This document shows positions 44,720 to 52,682 of a stretch of 56,611 bases of DNA, in pieces. Under the pieces are notes generated by a model. It was not told where the DNA came from, made no database searches, and worked only from the letters and a program-made list of their open reading frames with translations. This DNA is from DUOA01 sp012839095. GTDB taxonomy: Bacteria > Bacillota > Clostridia > Caldicoprobacterales > DTU083. The stretch covers positions 1 to 56,611 of the forward strand of contig JBMNJE010000004.1 in assembly GCA_050951505.1 (NCBI GenBank), read 5' to 3'. Numbering within the stretch: position 1 is the stretch's first letter; each line of letters opens with the position of its first letter. The translations under genes and the position numbers were made by a program.

Positions 44720-44753
44720 AAACCCGCATGATATCAAGGTTTCATGCGGGTTT
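44720..44753 (+). terminator. Terminator of tRNA-Arg
   Basis: A 12-bp stem (AAACCCGCATGA with its complement at 44742-44753) immediately follows the CCA end. Confidence 0.8.
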
Positions 44754-45085
44754 CGTGTTTAGGAGAAAGTGGCTAAAAATCGTTAAAAATGGGTAAAATA
44801 TCAGGCGGTAGCCATCAGGTAGCCATCAAATAATTATTCTTCTTACCCTTAGAAATGACAGGGCAGAGAGCACTTTATAAAGAAAGAGAATCTATAAAAC
44901 TTTTTAGTATTTATATTTGTTATGCAGAATATTCTACTGCATAGACACTTTATAGATTGCCATTTCCTTTGAATCCATTTTTTGGCAACATTGTTATTAA
45001 AATTTTTTGATCTTTTTTTTAATAACTTACTGTACTTTTGCTTATTATTAAAATAAATTTTAATAAGTCTTCAAAACTCCAACTT
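44754..45085 (+). other. AT-rich gap with an 11-bp tandem duplication
   Basis: About 330 bases without a gene. The motif GGTAGCCATCA occurs twice in tandem at 44807-44828. The rest is AT-rich, and no open frame is credible. It may include remains of an integration junction, but no copy of the tRNA end was found here. Confidence 0.5.
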
Positions 45086-46744
45086 TTACTGCAGCTCCGT
45101 ACCAGCTTGAAGGATTTCAATATATTGATAATATGAAAACTTCTTATTGCGTTGAACTTTACTAACAGTCTTAAGTAAACCGATATCACAGAAATCATTT
45201 ACCAGATTACTGGCAGTTGGATAAGAAACATCAAGCATTTCGGCAACCTTATTTATCGTAACAATAGGGCTTTCAAACAGTCTTTCCAACAACTTTAGTC
45301 CGTTTGATGGATTTCTCATATTCTGCTTGATCATCTCTGTGTGCAAGTCCTTCATCTTCAAAATATGTTTCGCGGTGTTGGTAGCTTCATCAGAGACTTC
45401 AGCAATTCCTTTCAGGAAGAATTTCATCCAGCCTTCCCAGTCACCTTTGACTCTGATATCCATTAAGCGATCATAATATTCCATTCGGTTTTTCTTAAAA
45501 TAGTAGCTTAAGTACAGCAAAGGTTTGGTTAATATCTTTTGCTGGTACAACCAAAATGTTATCAGAAGCCTACCCATCCTGCCATTACCGTCAAGGAATG
45601 GGTGAATCGTTTCGAACTGAGCATGGAGCAAGCCAATTTTAATCAAGGGAGGTATCTCGTCATCTGTATGTATAAACATTTCAAAATTGTTCATTGCTTC
45701 CTGCATTTCCAACACCGGAGGAGGAACAAATGTTGCTGTGGCAAGTGTACAGCCTGCAGGGCCTATCCAATTTTGACTTTTTCTGAATTCGCCGGGGTTT
45801 CTTTCACTACCTCTGACACCTTGAAGTAATAAATTGTGTATTTCTTTTATCAGCCTCAGGCAAAGAGGTAGCTCATTCAGTCGCTTTATGCCATAGTTCA
45901 TTGCATTTACATAATTCACGACTTCCTCTACATTTTTTTCCATATTCTCATAATTGACATCATCCTCTTCGAGTATGTCTACAAGGGATGCTTGTGTGCC
46001 CTCGCGCTGGATTATGTCCAGCCGGGTATCTTTGGCCAGCAGGCTTGTGGCGTAGGTATGCCGGGCTCTGTGACTGTAAAAGTTGACACCGGTGTTCTTC
46101 TTAATGCGTTCTGCATGGCCTTGAATGGTTCTTTTTGTTACACGAAACAGGGGTTCTCCTTCGGGGATCTCCTTTGAATACTCGTACAGCTGCAGGGCAA
46201 CTTCCCGGTTGATTATCGGTACCATCCGGGACTTGCCTCCCTTTGCTTTTCTGATGAAGAGTACTACTCTTTTGCTGTCCAGCCGGATATCCTTCCTTGT
46301 CAGTTTGGCTGCTTCCCCTACCCGGATGCCGGTGGCCAGCATGGTCTTGAAAGCCAGGTTAATGTGCTGCTCTTTGCTCTCCAGAGCTTCCAGGACTATG
46401 TGTTTTTCTTCTTCATTCAGGGGAGCAGGATATCTTGGTTCCTCTCTTATCCGGAGATTCTTCAGGATTGGGTTTCCCTGGACCAACTCTTCTTCCATCA
46501 GGTATTCGTAGAAGGTACGGAGGGTTCCTATCATGGTATTGATGGTCTTGCCGGACAGGCCGGTGGAGTACAGGGCATCCCGGTAGTGCTTTGCCTGGCG
46601 GGGGGTGAGCGAAAGGTAATCGGTATCCGTCTGTGTACACCAGCTGTAGAAGGTGCGCAGCTGCAGCTGATAGTTCTTTATGGTGTTGTCAGCCCGGCCT
46701 TTGATTTCAAGGTCCAGCAGGAAGGATTGGATGGTTTGCAGCAT
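45086..46744 (-). CDS. Tyrosine recombinase (truncated) fused to Fic domain protein
   Basis: One 552-residue frame. Residues 1-246 are a tyrosine recombinase: core-binding domain, Arg141 (ATGIRVGEA), Lys in KAKGGKSR, and H225-x2-R228 in YSHRARHTYATSLL. It stops just before the usual LGH box and the nucleophilic Tyr. From residue 247 the frame continues directly as a Fic/DOC protein, REGTQASLVDILEE, then HPFLDGNGRMGR (381-392), and a C-terminal winged helix (about 480-550). The recombinase cannot form the covalent intermediate, while the AMP-transferase motif is complete. In class II Fic proteins the inhibitory helix reads SxxxEG; here Glu is kept but Ser is lost. The Fic part is visibly more AT-rich (about 35% against 48% GC in single sampled lines). 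Confidence 0.88.
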   Translation of the reverse strand: MLQTIQSFLLDLEIKGRADNTIKNYQLQLRTFYSWCTQTDTDYLSLTPRQAKHYRDALYSTGLSGKTINTMIGTLRTFYEYLMEEELVQGNPILKNLRIREEPRYPAPLNEEEKHIVLEALESKEQHINLAFKTMLATGIRVGEAAKLTRKDIRLDSKRVVLFIRKAKGGKSRMVPIINREVALQLYEYSKEIPEGEPLFRVTKRTIQGHAERIKKNTGVNFYSHRARHTYATSLLAKDTRLDIIQREGTQASLVDILEEDDVNYENMEKNVEEVVNYVNAMNYGIKRLNELPLCLRLIKEIHNLLLQGVRGSERNPGEFRKSQNWIGPAGCTLATATFVPPPVLEMQEAMNNFEMFIHTDDEIPPLIKIGLLHAQFETIHPFLDGNGRMGRLLITFWLYQQKILTKPLLYLSYYFKKNRMEYYDRLMDIRVKGDWEGWMKFFLKGIAEVSDEATNTAKHILKMKDLHTEMIKQNMRNPSNGLKLLERLFESPIVTINKVAEMLDVSYPTASNLVNDFCDIGLLKTVSKVQRNKKFSYYQYIEILQAGTELQ

Positions 46745-46870
46745 ACGCAGGCACCTCCTTTGCTCAGTGGTTGTATTTTTCGTTTTGCGTTTTTGTGTCC
46801 AGGGTTTCTCTTGATAGGCATATAGTGTTTTCTATACCCTGTGGGGGGTCCGCAGCCAGGGTAAAAAAAT

Positions 46871-46907
46871 GCGGCATTTTGTGCTAAAATTCACTTGTTG
46901 ATGCCGC
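46871..46907 (-). terminator. Terminator of the YvrJ cassette
   Basis: On the minus strand a 7-bp stem (GCGGCAT/ATGCCGC) is followed by seven T residues, six bases after the YvrJ stop. Confidence 0.7.
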
Positions 46908-46912
46908 TGAAT

Positions 46913-47068
46913 TTATTTTAATCCGCGTTCAATGCGTTCAATTGTACGCACAGTTCTACGATTGCCTTTTGCAAGATTCTCCATTTTGTTTTCCATGCGG
47001 ATCAGCAGGTATGCCGATACGATGATTGGAAAGCCAAAGTTGGCCACGCCTTGCAGCATCTCCTCCAA
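46913..47068 (-). CDS. YvrJ family protein
   Basis: A 51-residue frame with a TTG start behind AGGGAGGTGACTAAC. It begins MEEMLQGVANFGFPIIVSAY, one membrane helix, followed by LLIRMENKMENLAKG and a basic tail. This matches the YvrJ family, small membrane proteins nearly always found next to DUF2922 and DUF1659 genes in Firmicutes. Function unknown. It is the last gene of a four-gene minus-strand cassette. Confidence 0.8.
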   Translation of the reverse strand: MEEMLQGVANFGFPIIVSAYLLIRMENKMENLAKGNRRTVRTIERIERGLK

Positions 47069-47073
47069 GTTAG

Positions 47074-47322
47074 TCACCTCCCTGATTGAAATTGAAGGTC
47101 TTTACAATCTGTTCTCCAGCGCCCAGGCCTGCCTTTGTCGTTTCCGGCAGCCTTATGCAGATTTTCGCCGCACAGTTTGCACAGATCCAGATCACCTACA
47201 ACGGATTTCCTGTCGTCTACATCATAGATCAAGGCCTTGAAGTAGATATCCCGGACCCGGCCGCAGGATGAACACTTGGCCAGTTTGGGATAGCGCAGAA
47301 ACTTGATTTCAATATTATCCAA
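47074..47322 (-). CDS. Small two-CxxC zinc-binding protein
   Basis: 82 residues with CSSCGR near residue 17 and CKLCGE near residue 48, a single probable zinc site, followed by a basic tail. It starts at TTG behind ggaggga. It lies between the DUF2922 and YvrJ genes. No function is known to me. Confidence 0.7.
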   Translation of the reverse strand: MDNIEIKFLRYPKLAKCSSCGRVRDIYFKALIYDVDDRKSVVGDLDLCKLCGENLHKAAGNDKGRPGRWRTDCKDLQFQSGR

Positions 47323-47377
47323 AACTCTCCCTCCTTTTAGTTAAAGGGGAGAAGCAATCGCCTCTCCCCCTTGTTGG

Positions 47378-47596
47378 TTATACAGCCTGCTCATAGATAT
47401 CTTCGGTGGTGGTAGTGATTATGTAAGCCTTGGCTGCACTTACAAATGCACTGCCTGCGAAGATATTCTTGGCAACGATGCTGTTCATGGCAGTCTCAAC
47501 CTCGGTGGGCTCCAGATCGGCTCTGGGATCATCCATCCGGATGTTGCGTTCCTTGCCTTCCGCATCAAGAAATACCAATACCAGGGTTTGGTTCAA
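47378..47596 (-). CDS. DUF2922 family protein
   Basis: 72 residues beginning MNQTLVLVFLDAEGKERN, with DPRADLEPTEVETAMNSIV. This matches DUF2922, a small beta-rich protein of unknown function conserved in Firmicutes next to YvrJ and DUF1659. TTG start behind ggaggg. Confidence 0.85.
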   Translation of the reverse strand: MNQTLVLVFLDAEGKERNIRMDDPRADLEPTEVETAMNSIVAKNIFAGSAFVSAAKAYIITTTTEDIYEQAV

Positions 47597-47633
47597 GCGA
47601 ATCCCTCCTTTCGTCTAAATTGGTTGGTTGGGA

Positions 47634-47860
47634 TTATTCAGCATTAACAAGGTGTTTTCTGTCAGTGACTTGGATCTGTGACATTGGGTAAGTCTGCAAG
47701 CCGGAAATGGCAGCAGCTACGTCAAACAGATCCTGGTCGGCAGCATCGACTTTGACATTGGAGTAGGAACGTCTGCGGACAAGCTTTTTGCCATCGTCAT
47801 CCGTACCCATGTCATAGGTCAGCTGCAGGGTACTGTTCAATGGTCTACTTCAACGGCCAC
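47634..47860 (-). pseudogene. DUF1659 family gene with a likely 5' frameshift
   Basis: The body (47634-47840) encodes LNSTLQLTYDMG, then RRRSYSNVKVDA and a C-terminal ISGLQTYPM region, matching DUF1659. It can be read from a TTG at 47840, but no ribosome-binding site precedes it. Upstream, a perfect AAGGAGGTG drives a GTG at 47860 (MAVEVD), whose frame hits a stop after seven codons. One missing base near 47841-47842 would join them as MAVEVDPLNSTLQL, the usual family N terminus. This is either an inactivating frameshift or a sequencing error. Confidence 0.7.
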
Positions 47861-47899
47861 TTTGTTCACCTCCTTAGGAAATATTTGGTTACTAGGGGT

Positions 47900-47905
47900 A
47901 TTATA
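47900..47905 (-). promoter_or_regulatory. -10 element of the DUF1659-YvrJ cassette
   Basis: On the minus strand a consensus TATAAT lies about 40 bases before the GTG start of the DUF1659 gene. No good -35 element is visible at the right distance. Confidence 0.45.
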
Positions 47906-48156
47906 ACATGGGAATATATGTTTGTATATATCTTATTAGATATATAATAGTATATGTGCACGTTTCGGATTAAAAATATCGTAATTGCAAACTCCTTCTC
48001 TCTACTGTAATTGCGATAAAGTGTAAAACTATACATAGGCTACAAATTTTGTAACAATAAAGTAAAATCATTAAATTTATGAAGGTATTATACTAATCTG
48101 AGAGAATTATATAACAATAGCTAAATTTATATTTGTATAGGAAGGCAGGGATAAAT

Positions 48157-48411
48157 GTGAAATTGCTTAAAGGATTCTTTGGGTTAATATACATAATGGG
48201 TTATATAGGGAATGGATTGCTGTTTCTTTATATTGAATGGCTTTATATAAGAGAAGATCTTATACAAATAATAAATCCATTATTGCATTTTCAAGTTATT
48301 TTCACTTTATTAAAAACTCCTCTTTTTTGGATACTAATAGTCGTTACATTATTAGGTTTCTTTGCAAGCAGAGGCGCTGAAGCTGAAGAAAAAAATAATG
48401 AAATTTTTTAA
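48157..48411 (+). CDS. Small two-helix membrane protein
   Basis: 84 residues from a GTG start behind gaaggcaggg. There are two hydrophobic segments (about 5-28 and 45-70) and a charged tail (GAEAEEKNNEIF). I recognise no family. It is strongly AT-rich, like the HNH gene downstream, and unlike the recombinase region. Confidence 0.6.
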   Translation: MKLLKGFFGLIYIMGYIGNGLLFLYIEWLYIREDLIQIINPLLHFQVIFTLLKTPLFWILIVVTLLGFFASRGAEAEEKNNEIF

Positions 48412-48484
48412 TAATACACCTACTTCTTGATGGCAAATAAGACACACTACTGATAGCTTACGCTAATGTAAATATTTGATAGTA

Positions 48485-48735
48485 TGTATAACATGCACAA
48501 CCATTCATCACCGCTATGACAGGGAGGGTTGAGATGTGCATTTACGCCTTGGCTGAGATTAGCATGTAATGCTTTTTGGTAATATAACTTAGGTAATCTC
48601 TTAAGGAGGTAGACCGATAGCTTATAGGTAATTAGATTAACCTATACTATACGGATGAAAGAAACCTGATATGATAGTTACGCATGTCAGGATTTTTGCG
48701 ATGGATACCGGACGATAGGCACCACTTGCCGTGAC
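48485..48735 (+). ncRNA. Probable structured RNA upstream of the HNH gene
   Basis: Several helices lie in series in an otherwise AT-rich, non-coding stretch: ATGCAC/GTGCAT plus AACC/GGTT enclosing a GC-rich core (48493-48540); GAGATTA/TAATCTC enclosing AGCAT/ATGCT; TATAGGT/ACCTATA; CCTGATATG/CATGTCAGG; and GGCA/TGCC near 48718. The HNH ribosome-binding site follows about 25 bases later. This density suggests a folded leader or guide-like RNA, but no known class was identified. Confidence 0.5.
48511..48530 (+). repeat. GC-rich palindromic core, copy 1
   Basis: Twenty bases (CCGCTATGACAGGGAGGGTT) match 49807-49826 at 18 of 20 positions. This copy lies inside the first helix of the possible structured RNA. 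Confidence 0.6.
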
Positions 48736-48773
48736 GACGATTCGTTGAAAGCCATAAAAGAAGGTGATTACTT

Positions 48774-49718
48774 TTGGTAATATACACTTATAAATGCGCT
48801 AAATGCAAGAGCGGAAATGCAACATCACGTTATGATTTAGAGTACCGTTTCTGTGATAGGTGCAGAAGAAAGCTTATTGAAAACGAGACGTTACCTTCAG
48901 TCGAAGAGTTGGAACGAAGAATTTCTGCATTAACATCAGAAATTGAAACCTTGAAAAAGGAAATTACTAGACTCAATGATGAATATTTGTACATAGATCA
49001 ACAAAACAAATCTTGGTTATGGCATTTGATGAATTATTTAGGGGTTGATATAAGATCCTCAAAAACTAAGAATAAGCTCTTAATTCTCAAAAGCACAATT
49101 TATGAGTTCGAAAAAAAAGCTGAATTTAGTAATGATGAATTATATTTTTACCTCGCTTTAAAGAAAAGAAATATTATTAGTGCTTCTATTAGATATAAGC
49201 ATAGGATAGAAGTGAAGAAGCAACTAAGACAAAATAAAATCGATAAGCGTCAAATAGATTTCAAGCAAATCACTGAAACTGTCGGCTACAGTAGAAATGA
49301 ATTCTTGATTCGGAAGATGGATTATAAAAGAGGTAATTTACTAGATAATTATGTTAGAAATGTATTGTCTGAATATATTTTTGATGTTTTTCAAAACAAA
49401 TGTATTTCTTGTGAAAGACAAGATGAATTGACTCTTGATCATTTTTGGCTTCCTAAAAATGAAGGAGGCAATTTTATTATGCTACACACTGAAACCCTAA
49501 TATTGGTGAACAATACAATCGTATTATGTAGATCTTGTAATTCATCCAAAGGTGATAGAGAATATAAAGACTTTTTTACGTTAAAACAAATTGAATGTAT
49601 TATAAGATATCATAAGAAACTATCTGAATTTTTTCAAACTGATAAGTCAATCTGTGCTATTGCTTCAAAATGGTACAAAAAGAGGATTGATATTTTGAAT
49701 ATTAAAAGCGGATATTAA
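48774..49718 (+). CDS. HNH endonuclease with zinc ribbon and coiled coil
   Basis: The 314-residue protein has an N-terminal zinc ribbon (CAKC at 8-11, CDRC at 27-30), a coiled coil (about 43-75), a helical middle part, and a C-terminal HNH domain: CISC (210-213), LDHFWLP (Asp222-His223), CRSCNSSKGD (252-261). Such nucleases nick or cut DNA with one metal ion. The start is TTG at 48774 behind aaggtgat. No restriction methylase, terminase or intron ORF motif is present. The gene is AT-rich and has a structured upstream region. It may be a stand-alone mobile or defence nuclease. Confidence 0.82.
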   Translation: MVIYTYKCAKCKSGNATSRYDLEYRFCDRCRRKLIENETLPSVEELERRISALTSEIETLKKEITRLNDEYLYIDQQNKSWLWHLMNYLGVDIRSSKTKNKLLILKSTIYEFEKKAEFSNDELYFYLALKKRNIISASIRYKHRIEVKKQLRQNKIDKRQIDFKQITETVGYSRNEFLIRKMDYKRGNLLDNYVRNVLSEYIFDVFQNKCISCERQDELTLDHFWLPKNEGGNFIMLHTETLILVNNTIVLCRSCNSSKGDREYKDFFTLKQIECIIRYHKKLSEFFQTDKSICAIASKWYKKRIDILNIKSGY

Positions 49719-49800
49719 GGGAAAACATAATAACAATAATAGTTTATTTGGCTTACTATAAGGCCAATGTTTCAGAACTCTATCAAAGATACGTTCTCCT

Positions 49801-49824
49801 CCCTCCCCGCTATGACGGGGAGGG
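49801..49824 (+). repeat. REP-like palindrome (GC-rich core, copy 2)
   Basis: A 9-bp perfect stem (CCCTCCCCG with CGGGGAGGG) around a six-base CTATGA loop, followed by GGGTCGGGGTGGGGT. It resembles dispersed extragenic palindromes. A variant copy lies upstream of the HNH gene at 48511. Confidence 0.75.
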
Positions 49825-49987
49825 TCGGGGTGGGGTCCGGCTTTGATAACTCCCAACCGGTGCGGCGTTTGAGGCAGAAGGAAAGGGCTTACAGAGCTAA
49901 TCTTCGGAGGCCTTCTGACGCAAACTTGTTTCCTTGCCCCTTGCCCTGACCCCCCCATTATATTCCTGACCGATTGGACAAAAGGAA

Positions 49988-50041
49988 GGGGAAAGGGTGT
50001 GGGGGGTTTGGGGGGAGGGAAAGGGGAAGGGAAAGGGAAGG
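49988..50041 (+). repeat. G-rich tract with G-quadruplex potential
   Basis: The plus strand carries at least eight runs of three or more G separated by one to four bases within about 50 bases, including two runs of six. This exceeds the usual pattern needed for an intramolecular G-quadruplex. Confidence 0.65.
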
Positions 50042-50214
50042 CGGCCAGAGAGCTTGTGAGAATTGCATTCCTGGCAGCCGGGCTGGACTCGCTTAATAGA
50101 GTTACTTGCGGAGCAGGTGGATATTCCGCTGTGGCGGAGCCACGAATCCGGTGTGGCGTGAGCCACTTGTCCGGAATCGTTGAGCCACCACTAATAAGTA
50201 GTTTAAGTATTGAG

Positions 50215-50991
50215 TTATTCGCTGAGCGCTTTTGCTAGTCCATAAACTTCACGCATTGATATATCCTTTGAAGGATCAATGTTCTCAATATTAATTTTGT
50301 AGGCATCGTGTACAATGCGATCAAGGATAGCATCGGAAATAGTGCTGCTATTGCCACCTAATTGATCATACCAGCCTTCCTGGCGGAACTGGGAGCAGAA
50401 AATAGTTGACGAGTTTTTTCTGCGTTTGTGTACCAGCTCAAAAATATCTTTACATTCAGATTCACTGGGTTTAAGTAGAAGCCACTCGTCAAGGATCAAC
50501 AGTAAAGGTTTCGTGTATTTGGTAAGAACCTTCTTGTAAGTACCTTCATTACGTGCTGCTTCCAGATCAAGGAGCAGGTCCGGCATTCTGACGTACTTAA
50601 CAGTATAATACTGTTTGCAAGCTTCCATACCAAATGCACAAGCCATGTATGTTTTACCGCTACCAGTAGCACCAGTAATAAAAATATTGTGGTGATCAAT
50701 AATATACTCGCAAGAGGCGAGCCTGGATATTAAAGCCTTGTTAAGCCTGCGTCCAGAGGAGTAATCGATATCCATAATACTTGCACCCGGTTGTTCGAAC
50801 TCAGCACCTTTAATAAGCCTTTTCAGGCGATTGTTCTTTCGATTGTTGTATTCGACGTCAACCAGCATTCCGAAGCGGTCTTCGAATGGTACCTCTTTCA
50901 TTTTAGGGTCACTCATTTGATTACGAAATGCATCTGACATGGCAGTCAGGCGCATCTCAATTAATTTATCTATTGTGCTTTGATTTATCAT
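50215..50991 (-). CDS. istB: IS21 helper ATPase IstB
   Basis: The 258-residue AAA+ ATPase is DnaC-like, with Walker A ITGATGSGKTYMA and Walker B LLILDEW. IstB helps the transposase choose and bend target DNA. It lies six bases after istA, as in all IS21 elements, and appears intact. Confidence 0.95.
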   Translation of the reverse strand: MINQSTIDKLIEMRLTAMSDAFRNQMSDPKMKEVPFEDRFGMLVDVEYNNRKNNRLKRLIKGAEFEQPGASIMDIDYSSGRRLNKALISRLASCEYIIDHHNIFITGATGSGKTYMACAFGMEACKQYYTVKYVRMPDLLLDLEAARNEGTYKKVLTKYTKPLLLILDEWLLLKPSESECKDIFELVHKRRKNSSTIFCSQFRQEGWYDQLGGNSSTISDAILDRIVHDAYKINIENIDPSKDISMREVYGLAKALSE

Positions 50992-50997
50992 GATTCC

Positions 50998-52536
50998 TTA
51001 CCTCCTGTAGTAATCGGCACCTCTTGTAATACCGAATTTATTTGATGTGTGTTCCGGTTCTACTTGCTCCGGTTGCAACAACTTATCCTGCCCAGTTGTG
51101 AGTATGTTTTTAATACTCTTGTAACTAGGTGCAGCTGTGTATGACAACGCCTTTTTACAGGCGGCTTCTAGGCGTTCTACGGAGTGTTTATCCGCTAGCT
51201 TAAGAAGCCCCATACAACTTCTGTAAGTTTGCTGTTCCACTCTCTTGGAGGCCAGGATTGCATCGACAACTTGATAAGTACTGTGTCCTATGCGTTCAGC
51301 CCATTTACGGAAACGATCACCATTCCATTCAATGTACCGCTGGTGGTCCTCTGGCATATGTTCCACTATGGTGCTGTATTGCCCTTTACGTCCACGAAGA
51401 CGACGATGAGAACAGATACGGGTATGGTTATAGAATACTTCGATTGTGGTATCAGTTATTCGTATGTCGACCTTGCGCTTGATATATTCATAAGGGACTG
51501 AGTATAGCATTCCGTCTACAGATATGTGATAATTAAATTGAACGGTAGCTTGCTTCCATTCCGCCAGTTCATATCGGGTAGCGGGCAAAGGGATCAGTAA
51601 TGGCAGTTCTTCCTCAAAGAACAAACTCTGTCTGCTACCCTCTTTCTTTTGAAATAGCTTTTCATTAAATTCTCGAAGCTTTGTCTTGATGGACCAGTTT
51701 AATTCAGAAAGAGAGAAAAACTGCTCATTACGTAGTGCTGCAATAATCCAAGTAGAAATATTACCTACTGAACCTTCAACATTAGGTTTATCTTTTGGTT
51801 TTCTTACTCTGGCAGGAATGATGGCCGTGCCATAATGTTCTGCTAGTTCGTGATAAACCGCATTAACCTGTTGGTTGTACCAACCGCCGGTACGGGTCAC
51901 TGCAGTCTTGCAGTTATCAGGAACTAGAATTTTGGCTACTCCACCGAAGTATTCATACATATGGACATGGGCTGTTATCCAAGCTTGTTGTTTCTCATTA
52001 ATGAATGCCTCTACGTACGTGTACTGGCTATAGGTCATGACACCTACAAAGAGATATGCCTCAGTGATTTCACCGGTATCTGGATCGATAATTTGAGCTG
52101 TATCTCCAGCCCAATCAACCTCAACCTGCTCTCCAGGTTTTCTGGATATGTGCATGGTAGCACGTCTCTTCTGCTCATCCTGTTGGATGTGATAGCAGAA
52201 TTGTGAATACATCAGTGGTGTTTCATTATTCAGACGACACTCTTCCATGTATTCTGTCCATAGCAGCTTTTTGTTTACACCATTCTTCAGTAGCTCCTTT
52301 TGAATGTATGCCAAGTTTGGCATACGTTTCTGCGGTGCCTGGTTAGTTTTGGGGAACAAGGTTTTCTCAAGCACCGAATCGGTCTGATTCTCTTCAAGTG
52401 GCCATGAGACATCTAACTCTTTGGCTCTCTTCAAGACTTTTGACACGGTGTTTCTGGAACAAGGGCAACTTAGTGCTATGTTCCGTTCACTGAATCCTAG
52501 GCTATGTAACCTTAGGATTTCTCGATATTTGGTCAT
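50998..52536 (-). CDS. istA: IS21 transposase IstA
   Basis: The protein, about 512 residues, has an N-terminal helix-turn-helix (LGFSERNIALSCPCSRNTV) and a retroviral-type integrase core with DDE residues in VDWAGD, LVPDNCKTAV and KPNVEGSVG. Start at 52536 follows aaggggg; an earlier in-frame ATG at 52584 lacks a ribosome-binding site. The frame is intact, so transposition may still occur. Confidence 0.95.
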   Translation of the reverse strand: MTKYREILRLHSLGFSERNIALSCPCSRNTVSKVLKRAKELDVSWPLEENQTDSVLEKTLFPKTNQAPQKRMPNLAYIQKELLKNGVNKKLLWTEYMEECRLNNETPLMYSQFCYHIQQDEQKRRATMHISRKPGEQVEVDWAGDTAQIIDPDTGEITEAYLFVGVMTYSQYTYVEAFINEKQQAWITAHVHMYEYFGGVAKILVPDNCKTAVTRTGGWYNQQVNAVYHELAEHYGTAIIPARVRKPKDKPNVEGSVGNISTWIIAALRNEQFFSLSELNWSIKTKLREFNEKLFQKKEGSRQSLFFEEELPLLIPLPATRYELAEWKQATVQFNYHISVDGMLYSVPYEYIKRKVDIRITDTTIEVFYNHTRICSHRRLRGRKGQYSTIVEHMPEDHQRYIEWNGDRFRKWAERIGHSTYQVVDAILASKRVEQQTYRSCMGLLKLADKHSVERLEAACKKALSYTAAPSYKSIKNILTTGQDKLLQPEQVEPEHTSNKFGITRGADYYRR

Positions 52537-52682
52537 TGGAATGACCCCCTTATATGTATTTACACCATTGACTGATGTATACATACATTATAAAGGTTAT
52601 CTATCCAATTGGCTCACTGTACCGGAACGCTGGCTCACCCGAAAACGGAATGGTGGCTCACTTTGACCGGACAGGTGGCTCA

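Larger units (their letters stand above)
49740..50158 (+). other. Non-coding stretch with palindrome and G-rich tract
   Basis: About 420 bases between the HNH gene and the IS21-type element. It holds a REP-like palindrome (49801-49824), a run of G triplets to sextuplets (49988-50041) and several GTGGC/GAGCCAC motifs near the IS end. Short open frames here are by-products of the GC-rich repeats. Confidence 0.6.
50159..52682 (-). mobile_element. IS21-family insertion sequence
   Basis: The element spans terminal inverted repeats at 50159-50190 and 52651-52682 (TGAGCCAC..TGTCCGG, then TGAGCCACCA internally), with ends TG..CA. It carries istA and istB on the minus strand, the normal two-gene IS21 layout. 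Extra GTGGCTCA-type repeats inside the right end match the multiple binding sites seen in this family. No clear target duplication was found. Confidence 0.9.

Noticed and set aside
44807..44828. The 11-bp tandem GGTAGCCATCA as an attachment site
   Set aside because: It does not match the tRNA-Arg 3' end, and no distant copy was found within the window.
48485..49718. HEARO/IsrB or group I intron assignment
   Set aside because: The protein has no visible PLMP or RuvC domain, and I found no intron core sequences. Only the general RNA-plus-HNH layout is similar.
49665..50238. Short open frames around the palindrome and G-rich tract
   Set aside because: They are low-complexity readings of GC-rich repeats (for example Pro/Ser or Gly/Lys runs) and lack ribosome-binding sites.
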